From Hericium rajendrae (Eukaryota > Basidiomycota > Agaricomycetes > Russulales > Hericiaceae), in NCBI GenBank assembly GCA_033439255.1, contig CM065880.1, forward strand, positions 2,976,001 to 3,040,000: a DNA stretch of 64,000 bases, written 5' to 3'. Each line of letters starts with the position of its first letter. Position 1 is the stretch's first letter. The position numbers and the translations under genes are program-made. Positions 46,915-57,277 of the stretch are shown here, in pieces. The notes under the pieces were generated by a model that had not been told where the DNA came from, searched no databases, and was given only the letters and a program-made list of their open reading frames with translations.

Positions 46915-49900
46915 GTCTCATATGGTATAGTGAGATTATGCTGCAATAGCTTCAAAAATGCAGAATCAGAGATATATCTGTTGCTTTTGTAATAAAGATC
47001 ACAGTACCAAGGAATAAAGGTTTGATTTTCAAAGACATATTGCATATTATTCAAATGCTTTATAAATGTTGACAAATGCTGCCAAAGAATAGCATCCATT
47101 TTGTCACTTGGCAATGTAGTACTAAGTTCTTCAAGAAATTTTAAAATATCTACATCATCTACTTGACACCATTCATCTGAGCATTTTGCTTTATTCAATA
47201 GGGTCAAACAGCAATTAAAGGTATTTGACTCTCGATAGTTCCACTTCTTTGCTGTATTCATTATGTGAATTAAATTTTTAAATAGAGATATAGTTTCAAT
47301 ATCTTTGGTATATTTAAATATATCCTGTATAAATGGAGTTATGTTCCACAATGCCTGATCAAACATGATATTTGAATTTAGAACTATATATGAAAGAGGC
47401 AAAGCAGAGACAGGACTATTATTTATAAAGAAATGATGAAGATCAAAAAATAAATCAACTTGAGGTTGATAGGATTTATTATCTAACTGATAAAAATAGT
47501 AAAGAAGTATCTCATAAAACTGTTTATAATAGTCATCATCTATCACTGGAGGATTTGCTAATAAAGAGTCTCTATATCCATTATGAAATAAATATAAATT
47601 TTTAATAATGCATTTATTTTTTGTATAGAGCAAATCATATTTTTCTGCATGCTGTTGTATACTTACAAGAAAACTTAAGAACCATGGAGATAGCCAATCC
47701 CATTTTTCTGGTGCTCCTTGATAAAATCTTGCTCTAGTTATATATAAATGATAGGTTGAAAATGTCAAAAGCCTCTCATATATTATTATATTATCATCAG
47801 CCAAAGTATCAATTGTAGAAAGTATATCTTGCCAATCTATATGAGCAAAAGGTAGAGGAAAATTACATAACTTTTGATATATTTCAGGAATATCAAGCTT
47901 TTGAACCATCCTTGGCAAATCAAACAGTGGTTTATGATTCTTTAATATCCGCAACACTGATGATGAATTTTTATTGTATAGCCAAATATTTGTAAATGAG
48001 ACTAATGCCCAAAAACTTTGAATGCCATCAGCAAGACTTGACTGTGCATGAATCAATCCTTGTTCAATAAACTGTTGATGTTCATCATCAAATAGAAAAT
48101 TTTGCAATAACAATGTAGTATTGTACTCATTGCTATCCCAATCTGCAAGAGATTGCAAAATAATCTTGAGCACAGTTGGACTTGAAGATGTGTTGTATAA
48201 CCAAATGAGAGCATCTTGTTGAACAGAAAAAGACTTCAGAGCAACATGCTTTTTTTCTATGATTGCTGAAGAATCTAATTTTATTGAATGAGAAAGCCAT
48301 AATCTTTTTATATGAAAAATTGCTGTATGAGCACAAAAAAGGATATGCTTCCAAATAAAAACAATAGCTGGCTTTAATGTAGCAATCAACATGTTGAGAA
48401 TTGGACATAAAAATTTATAAAATCTAGAACTTGCAGCTTTGATCTTGCTTCCATATAATCTTATGATTTGTCCAGCATAAACAAGCAATGCGGACACTGG
48501 TGTTTTGTATGGACAATGGACTGAGTATGCTCCAGCAATATTAGATCCTATATATCCAGCTACTGTCACTATCATAATAGATATGATAACCCAAGCAATG
48601 CTCTTGTTCAGTTTGTTGACAAACACATACAAGCCAACAAAAAATGTCAATAGAGCAATATACATGAACACAGGCATTATGCCTATAATTACAGGCACAT
48701 GCCAATTCAGCAGTCCAGTGAATCGAAAGTGACGAATCTGAGCCTGTTCCTTGCTTGTGCCAGATATAGGAATGTTATAATGCAAGAGCCACTGCTTAAT
48801 AATTCCACAGATCATAGCAATTGCCAAGCTCATAGTCAAGCTCGAAAACCATAGACCATTGACCCATAAGTCAGATTGAACAGGTGTAAAGTCTGATGCA
48901 GCATCTAGCTCCATTATTGAGCTTAAATTCTGAGAGCTTCCAAGACCCAATGCTGCCGACTGCAGAGAAACAAGCTGCTCAAGCAATAGCTCAGACTTCG
49001 CAGTCTGGGGAGGCTGCAGTGCCTGCGAAGTCTGAACAACCAAAGTGGTTACAACTGCAGAGAATATGCCAGCCTGTGATATAATAATAAAGTGAGAGGT
49101 ATGACACAATAGTAGATTAGCAGTACTCACAAAAACCAGCAATCCGTCAACAGTCGTATTCCAGCCTCTGATCATATCATCATCATAAATCTGAGCTTCG
49201 TCGCAGTAGACGCGCCAAACACGGGCATTAGGGCCGAGAGCTTCGCCCGGATAGTCGTGAGGATATTTGCCCTCGTATTCATCATGGCCCGTGTAAAGCC
49301 ACTCCTTCTCCCCAGTTAGAGGATGCAGCTGGCCGGGCTTCTTGTGTCGCCTGAGCGGTTCAGAAAACTTGTAGCCAGGTAAGCCAGCCTTGTCCCAGAT
49401 AGCGGAGCGATTCGCTTGCAGCAAGATAGGCGACGGCTCTTGCCCGTCGTTGCGAACCCGCACGCTAGGCACGGGGCTCCGCATACGTGCACGCGCCGCG
49501 AGAGTAGCTGGAACGTCCAAGGGTGGCATAACAGCTCGCGGCGATGCATTCGCAAGGTGCGAGATGTCGCTCAATTGTTCTGCATTCGAAAAAAGCGCAT
49601 TCATGTCGAGATCGTGGTCAGTTGCTATGTGCTGGGCTGTTTGAGAATAGCATACTCACCATCTGGAATGTCGAGGTGATCGCGATCGCGACCCATGAGA
49701 TAGGAATATATGGGATCGGGGCTGTAGTCGAATGAAGGCGACCCCGGGTCTAGCCTACGCCCTCCTTGACCTTGAAGTCATGGTTAATTTGCATCTAGAG
49801 GCAGAACGAGAATCTGACGACTCACGGGTGCTCGGCGAACCAGTTTCCACAGTGAAATGGTACTCATCGGAACTGTCAGGGATAAATGCCGAATGGTTAT

Positions 49901-50233
49901 CGTCTTCATCACGGCCTGGCGATGCATATTCTTCGCCGTCGTCCTCGAATAGCTCGTCAAGGCCACCAGGAAGACGGTGATCCTCCGCATCAAAGCTTAG
50001 AGGATTTTCTGTGGATCAAGGGATCAGTCGGTCTCGATCGTCGTACTGGCACAAGAATGTGTGAATACTAACGTGGCTCGTTTAGACCACCAGGAAGATG
50101 GTGATCCTCCGTGTCAAAGCCTAGAGTATTGTCTGTGGATCGAGGGATCAGTCAGTCTCGATCGTCGTGCTGGCACAAGAGTGGGTGAATACTAACGTGG
50201 CCGTGGCGCCTCGTCATCGGAGGACGACAACAT
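46830..50233 (-). CDS. DUF6535 membrane protein, C-terminus truncated by a solo LTR
   Basis: Basidiomycete-specific membrane protein family of unknown function. Exon 1 (50197-50233, MLSSSDDEAPRP), exon 2 (50073-50132) and the start of exon 3 (from 50008, ends 49826) encode acidic repeats reading LGFDTEDHHLPGGLNEP and LSFDAEDHRLPGGLDEL. After more N-terminal exons comes a conserved pre-domain block (ALGPNARVWRVYCDEAQIYD), then an intron at 49074-49130. The DUF6535 domain follows with about four membrane segments: AGIFSAVVTTLVVQ, LWFSSLTMSLAIAMICGII, IIGIMPVFMYIALLTFFVGL and IAWVIISIMIVTVAGYIG. The remaining roughly 550 residues (48400-46915) are hydrophilic, helical and encoded by strikingly AT-rich DNA. 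The frame then runs 27 codons into the LTR and stops at 46830-46832, so the natural C-terminus is lost. Confidence 0.82.
50009..50196 (-). repeat. Tandem duplication of an exon-intron unit
   Basis: Two successive introns of the DUF6535 gene (50133-50196 and 50009-50072) are both 64 nt and nearly identical. The exon between them (60 nt) is nearly identical to the start of the next exon. A unit of about 124 bp has therefore been duplicated in tandem, with both copies in frame and each adding an acidic D-x-EDH-x-LPGGL motif. Confidence 0.85.
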
Positions 50234-50944
50234 GGCAAGGCAAGTCCTCGATATGGATAAGTATAACGGCCGTTGACGTAGTTGACGTAGTTCACAGCCA
50301 GGAGCCGAGATGCTGGCAGGATCGGGGGAGAGCAGCGTCGAGGCCAACACGCTGAGAACACGAAGCGACTTGCGCCGTCTGAAATCTCAGTCCGACAAAA
50401 AGCGCCCGCGAGGGTAGTCTTAGACGCTCTAAAACCGTCTTTCTTTCAATCGACCTGGAGTTGATGTTATTTAACAATATGGCGTATCGTAACGGGACAG
50501 TGAAGATCCATGAGAACAAAGTCAGCGGATGAGCATAAGACTGCGTACACAGGGCGCACGATTACTGTCCGTCAACAGAGATACATACTAAACCGCTCAC
50601 TGCCATAAGTGCAGCTCCAGATTAATGGCCAAAATACCTTGACCATACGAATGATCGTAATGGGATAATCAAGATTCGCAAGGATATTGTTAGCGGACAA
50701 GCATAGGACTGTGTATACAGGGCGCACGATTGCAAATTGTCCATCAACAGAGATACTAAACCGCTCTATAGACTACCATAAGCGCACATCCCAAGCCAAC
50801 CGCCAAAGTCCAAGTCTCTGCAGAGCGTCAGCGAAAGCGTCATCGTAGAGGTGTGCATAATAATGAAAGTATAAGTCCGTCCGTGCAACACAACAAAAAC
50901 ATGGGAAGGGGAATCAAGCCCGGAGGCGGGGTAAGTAGCTCTGC
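50234..50944. other. Intergenic region with a diverged tandem repeat
   Basis: Holds the promoter of the DUF6535 gene and the 3' side of the LEA-2-like gene. Two diverged copies of a segment of about 150 bp (about 50470-50590 and 50635-50766) share AGCATARGACTG, CAGGGCGCACGATT and ACTAAACCGCTC, spaced about 170 bp apart. Confidence 0.5.
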
Positions 50945-52342
50945 TCAGACGGCGTTCTGCGACAGCTGGAAGGGGCACGGCGCATTCGTAACGGACGTCC
51001 CTGACTGGTGCGTCCCCACAAGCCCGGCGATGTGCATCTTGATATTGAGCGAGAAGCGCAGGCCCGGACGGTCGCCATCGGCTATAAGCGCCTTGTTCTT
51101 GCACGCATTGTACCAGTTCACCCCTGCTGCAGCGTCAGCCCAGCTCAGCACCGAAAGGAGAAGAGAAACGTACAGGTGGCGTCGGTGTCGTTCGTCGCGA
51201 CGTACGTGAAGTTGAGCGGGAGCTGGAGGTGGCTGAACGTCTTTGCAGGGACTGTGAGGTGGCCGAGGTGGCCGGTGCCGACGGTATGCAGCGAGTCGAG
51301 GTCGAAGACGGTGGCGTCGATGCCTGTGAACGTCAGCGGCAGGAAGTTCGAGCCGGTGTCGACCTGCATGTCGAGCAGCGCTGGGAAGGAGAAGTTCGCG
51401 GGCGCGCGGGAGAACTCGGTCGGGATGCTGTCGTTGAATGAGCCCGTGGCGGGGACGAGCGGCGTATCCGAGTTGAAGGCGAAGTCTGGAACGCGCGGGA
51501 TGGTGATGGCAAGGACGGTGATCAGGCTGGTCAATCCATGCGTTAGCCCGAGAGTGTGAGGTGGCGATGTCAAGGTACTCACATCACGATGAATATAAAG
51601 GCGATGAAGACGAACACCCGCCGTGTGAGCCAGCGCTGGCCGCACATCCCTGCTTGCCCGCGTCCCCATGCGCGCCACCACCGCGTGCGCCGCTCGTTCC
51701 GCTCCTCGTTTTTTCCCTTGCGCGTCATTCCGCGCATCTCCTCCGCCTTCCACTCCGGTCCCAGCGCAGGAACGGTGACGAGCTCGACTGGGCCAGGTGT
51801 TCCTTCCTCGTCATCTGTGTTCTTGAGCGAGCCGCGGCTCGACCCAATCGGTTGGTAGCTAGTGATAGGACAGCGATCAACTCAGTAAACTTTCAACGGA
51901 TGCAAATATAAACGGGGAGAAGGCTCCTCGCAAGCGAACATAACCCTCCCTAACATGGAGTCGCCTCTCCATTTTATTGGCTAGTCATGATCACGCACCT
52001 CGCTGGATTCTGTCCCATCCCAAACGCCGTGCTATATCGCGGCCCCGCATTGTTGAAGTCTGCGAACACATCCCATCCACCCTCCGCAGCAGCAGCAGCC
52101 TCCTCATCATAGCCACCCTTCACAGGCTCCGTCCTTCCTGCGTCCAGATACGAAGCGCGATTGTAGCCTGCGCCCGGCGGAAGGCGGGGCGCGCCCGTGA
52201 AGAAAGTCGACGACGAATCGCGCCGACTACGGGGGTCTTGCTGCGGCTGGGTTGGGGATGGGAAGTCGTTGTTCAGAGCGTCGTAGGAAGAACGTTGGGG
52301 TCCGTAGAACGACGAGACGGTCGATTTGCGATCAGGATCCAT
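50945..52342 (-). CDS. Type II membrane protein with LEA-2-like extracytoplasmic domain
   Basis: The ATG at 52342 starts MDPDRKSTVSSFYGPQRSSY. A disordered cytosolic N-terminus of roughly 190 residues, with Glu/Ala-rich and Arg-rich parts (RRTRWWRAWGRGQAG), precedes one strong membrane segment made from VFVFIAFIFIVI joined across an intron to LITVLAITIPRVPDF. The rest looks like the LEA-2 fold used by many fungal and plant membrane proteins: FNDSIPTEFSRAPANFSFPA, then GTGHLGHLTVPAKTF and LPLNFTYVATNDTDAT. An intron separates this from the last exon, WVNWYNACKNKALI to CPFQLSQNAV. Several N-x-S/T sites suggest glycosylation. The stop is at 50945-50947. The domain assignment rests on pattern and layout, and the function is unknown. 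The TGA follows a complete C-terminal block. Confidence 0.75.
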
Positions 52343-53446
52343 GGCGTGTGATCTGAGAGAGAGAGCGGGACGAGAGAAGGGGGTATGAAGGTAACGAATG
52401 TCGCTGTGGCAGCACGGAAAACACAAGCCTACGTACTACTTATGTCCAGAAGATTCGGATCTACCGTGCTCGTTGTCGAGCGGTAGGAGGACGCTGTGGT
52501 GGACGTCGAGGACGGGGGGATGTGGCTGACCGGGACAGTGCGGCGCAGGCGACCTCAGCAGTTCACACGCGGCCGGTATCCCATGGGCCTCGACACTTTG
52601 CACCATGTCGGATCTTGTCTTCAATTCATCTTTTGCCCTGGCAAGAAAGGAGAACTAACTACTCTCTGACAATGTATGCTATAGGATTGTCGGGCTCAAA
52701 TACACAAACCCTCGTTGTGTACTAGAGACTCATGACCAGTCTATCACACGGCGGCCTTCTGATCACATTTGAGTGGCTGCCGCCTCGCCGTCTCTCACAG
52801 CCTTCACCGTGTCTCGTATTTTCTCACCTCTAATATCTTGCAAGGGAAGGGTATGTTTGGATGCTGTTTGACAATGTACCTACGGAACCCTAACCGTTGT
52901 GGACTCATACTTTGTGTTCAGGGCTCATCTCGACTGGTGAGAGGCAAATTTCTTGTTATATTATTCTCTGACAACATGCCTTACGGAACCGTCAGGACTC
53001 GAAGGAAGTGATGATTAGAAAGAAGTTATGTCGCGTCGACGCTTCACTGATCTCCGAAAATCTTTGCCATCCATTGAGTGCTGAAGGCGGGTTCTTTAGT
53101 GGTCACAATCAGAATGAGTGACTGGTCTATTTCACCGAACGACACATTCACGTTCTTACTCCAGTTCGATTCCAGTGCTCCAGTTTCCTCTTAGAACTTG
53201 AAGTTCAGTCGCACGTCTTCGACGGTCATTGCAAATGCACATCTGCACTCATTTTCGACTGAATGACAAAGACTTGTAGCATGCACTTCGCCGCCCGTGT
53301 TCGCTTCATCGTGCGTATACAGGCATGTGCGCAAATAATAGGTCTGGATTGCGTGAAGACCCGCGCCTTAATTGGCCTCTATATTTATCGTGAGCGCTGA
53401 GAGATTTCCCAGCACCGTCCCAGTTCCGTATGTATTCCGTGCTGAG
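52343..53446. other. Divergent intergenic region
   Basis: About 1.1 kb between the start of the LEA-2-like gene and the estimated start of the second DUF6535 gene. Two similar short segments (CTCTGACAATG near 52664 and CTCTGACAACATGCC near 52966) are seen. No gene or complete element was recognised, and an additional first exon of the DUF6535 gene could lie in its right part. Confidence 0.35.
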
Positions 53447-56400
53447 ATGGCGTCACATTCCTTTCAGGTCTGCCACGTCGCACTAGCACTCGCAGCTCTC
53501 TCCTTTACCCCTCGTCTCCATCCTTTACAGTGCTCTTCTATTCCTGACTCTAAGAGACTTGAGAGTAAGTCGCATGGCGTTCTATCTTCCTGGTCAGTCC
53601 AGTTTGCCGTCTTCCTACATCATGTATCAAGTGTCAGCTCACAGTATCAATTATCTGGTGATCGATAGGCATCCCGACGAGCGACCACGTGTCTTTCGCT
53701 CTCAGTGACACTCGCAACTTGCCTGGTCAGGATGAGAATGACATAGACCGTGGCAAAATTACCGCCAGGAACTCAGACAACAGAGATGTCTACAGTTAGT
53801 GCACGACTGCTATACCTCCGTTCCATGTCATTGATAATCAAACCAGAGGATTCAACTCTGCACTCGAGCTCTTCCGCCCAACCTCGCCAATCGTTACAAG
53901 TCCAGCATGTCGGTCAGGACTGGCGCGAGACCCCTACTATGATGCCATCTGCATATGCCTCCGATTATCGAGGTCCGTCTCGCTACCGACGAAGGAGCCG
54001 GCGTGATGGATCTGAACTTAATGTATGGCTTGTGCACTTGCATGCATCTCCTGATCATTGGCTTATACTATATGTCTCCAGCTCGAGAAGCTTGATCAGA
54101 CCAGTAGCATTGAACCGCAGCGTCCTGAGCGGCTTTTTCTTCCGGCAATTGATCCTGTCGTTGCTATGAATGGCAATGGTGAGATGCCTGCGGAGAGCAA
54201 TATCCCGATAGGAGGATATGGCATCTATTCAGGTACGGTTTCTTGCTGATCCACTAAAATACTAAATGGACTTATCTACATTTTTACCACTATAGGCCAT
54301 GCTCCTCAGAATGATTATGAGAGAAAATATCCTTATGACCTTCCTGGTGAAACATTGGGTCCCAATGCTCGAGTTTGGGAGGTCTACTCTGATGAGGCTA
54401 GCATCTATGACAATGATATGATTAAGAGATGGAATGCCACTATTGATGGCCTTGTTGTTTTTGTAAGCCATCATTCTTGAGCTGGTGCTGGTGAAACTTT
54501 GATTTATTCACTACTCTGATATTGCAGGCTGGCATTTTCTCAGCTGTGGTAACTACACTGGTTGTGCAATCTTCTCAGGCACTTCAACCTTCTAGTCAAT
54601 CTAGCATCACAATTGAGCAACTTGTTACTCTCCAGTTGCATGCTATGTCTGGCCAAAATGTGTCTATGCTTGCTCTTGCTGCTCCTACTCAGTTGGCTAC
54701 ATCTAATCTGTGGATAAATGGCTTATGGTTTGCAAGCCTCACATTGAGCTTAGCTATTGCTATGATATCTGGAGTTATAAAACAGTGGCTACTACATTTT
54801 GATGCTCCAATCTTGGGTACAACTAAAGAGAAAGTTTGTGTTCGTCACTTTCGATACACTGGGCTTCAACAATGGCATGTTCCCATAATGATAGCAATCT
54901 TGCCAGGATTCATGCATATTGCCTTGATGCTCTTCTTTGTTGGTTTATTTATATTTGCAAACCAATTAAATCAGACAATTGCCTTTACAATTGTGGCTAT
55001 AATGGCAGTGACCATATTGTTGTATTTGGCTTTTAATATTGCAGGTGCTTCTTATGTACATTGTCCATACAAAACTCCATTGTCTACCTTCTTAAATTAT
55101 ATGTGGCAGATGATCTGTCCACTATGTTGCAAACTAAATTTCTCACCAATAAAGCTTCTTGTATCCTTAGGAGCAAGGCTAACTTATAATGTTTATAAAA
55201 CAATTAATCAAATATATGCTTCATTTATCAAAGCAATGATCATTAAGATAAGATATGAATTCTTAGATGCAGTTGAAAGCCTTCAATCTATAAAATTTAT
55301 TGAAAAAACATATGTAGAGGATCATTTAGTAGAGATAGAACAAGATGCATTAATTTGGTTATATCATACTTCTTCAAGTCTAGCTGTGTCAAAGATAGTG
55401 CTTCAATCTCTTGCAGACTGGGATAGCAATCTTTATGATCTATCATTTTTAACAAAAGCATTTCTAAATACTCAAAAAGACTGGGATTTTATTGAAGAAA
55501 TGCTTGTGAGTGGACAAACTGATACTACTGATGGAATATCTAGCTTTTGGACATTAATTTCATTGTCAAATATATGGTTATATGATAAAGGATTATCTCA
55601 ACATGTTATAGATAAATATAACTATAAGCCAATTTACAAGATTGCTAATTTTATAAACAATTTAGATGTACCAGAAATGTACCAGGTCTTTTGCAACTTT
55701 CCTTCACATTTGGGCTACATAGACTGGAAAATAGTATTAATTTTGATTGATGAAGCAGCTGGATCAAATATGATACTATATGATAGACTGCTAACATTTA
55801 CCAGTCATCAGCTATATGCATCAAATGCTTATTTTTTCCAAGGAACACAGGGTAACACTCAATGGATCTGGTTATCATCATGGTTTTTATATCTTTTAGG
55901 TCAAATTAAAGATCAGTCTGAGAGATCTTATCTATTACATCCCAAAAATAAGTCTATGATAAAATCACTTTATTGGTCTTATACATCATATGATATTTCT
56001 CAAGAATTACCTAAAAATGACAAAGACTACTATAAAAACTTTGAGAAGCTATTAACTCATTTCTTTGACTATCTAAGTACAACAGTGATCAAAGAGCAGC
56101 TTGATTTATTTTTTGAGCTTCATTATATATTCATGACTAATAACTTTGTTCATGCCTTACCACTTACATGTTATATTCTAAACTCAACAACTATTGATCA
56201 TCAAGCTTGGCATAATGTTAACAGAATTCTAGATACTATGTCCAAAAACTTGAAAAATATTGATGAGATTTCTCCTATATACAATTTTATGAAAATTATT
56301 GATAGAGGAAGAAAACAACATTTAAAAGAATCAGAATTTGTCAGCTCTTGTCTTACTGTATTTAGAAAATGTTCAAATTTTTATGATCAAGCAAATGTCA

Positions 56401-56974
56401 ATCACATTTTCATGCTTTTACAAAACTTATATATGAATTCAACAACTGAAGAGGAAGATCTTCTGCTGTGGGATCATGTATCAACATTTATCAATCATGA
56501 TATTGTAGATCTGAATTATATCAGAAATGGTAGATTGAATTGGTATCTTAATGTTTATCTTAACACAGATTACATTAAAAAAGTTAGCAACTCTGCATTT
56601 TTGACCTTGATAAAGCAGCATCATGGTGAATATCTTCAGCCAATATGGCAATCAGTCATCAAAGCTGCAGAAGAGAGAAACTCTACCAACTTTATTACAA
56701 AAGACGAAGAACAGTCCTATATTGATAAGATGAAAAAGATCATTAATAGTGATAACACAGTAGTTATATCTGCTGAACATCTTAGTCCATCTGAAAGTTC
56801 TAATGTGTAAGTGATGATATTTTGTGGCTTGGCTACACTTGCATTCTAAATGATACTTTTTTTAGAGGCAACACTGATCCACAAGCTGTCTCATCTATGA
56901 GCCAATTGAAATCATATTTCTTAAATCTATTCTCCAGAAAAGAAGAAGCTGCTCATCAAGAATTTTCTGTATAG
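53447..56974 (+). CDS. DUF6535 membrane protein, apparently intact
   Basis: Second member of the DUF6535 family, opposite in orientation to the first. Exons fitted by frame: (53447?)-53564, 53669-53794, 53847-54022, 54082-54232, 54296-54462, 54528-56806 and 56866-56974. The start is uncertain: the ATG at 53447 is in frame, but an upstream first exon is possible. The pre-domain block TLGPNARVWEVYSDEASIYD matches the first copy and is followed by the membrane part: AGIFSAVVTTLVVQ, LWFASLTLSLAIAMISGVI, IMIAILPGFMHIALMLFFVG and FTIVAIMAVTILLYLAF. A long hydrophilic helical region of about 600 residues follows, encoded by AT-rich DNA, with the block DALIWLYHTSSSLAVSKIVL (near 55340) closely shared with copy 1. 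The C-terminus is SRKEEAAHQEFSV with TAG at 56972-56974. All exons are open, so the gene looks functional. Its role is unknown. Confidence 0.82.
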
Positions 56975-57277
56975 TTGTCACTGATAGTTTGGTGCTGATA
57001 AGCTCCTTCAGTTGATTTCTTAGTATGATAGATAGTATTACAATCATTTGCTGCTCCATTGATGATCTATCATCTCCAGAACTATTTTTCTCTTCTTTGA
57101 TATTTCTACTGTTCTTGTAGACTGTCTCACTTTAAGCAATTATGTGGTCCTGATCTTCTTGATGTCACTTAACTCAACAGTCTAAAATGAAGAACCCTAT
57201 GTATGATTGCAATGCAGTATACACAATGAACACCAATAAATGTGTCCCTCCCTCTGTACAAAGCATGACCAGCAAAC
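56975..57277. other. Convergent intergenic region
   Basis: About 300 bp between the 3' ends of the second DUF6535 gene and the SUN-domain gene, AT-rich. Presumably both 3' UTRs. Confidence 0.4.
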
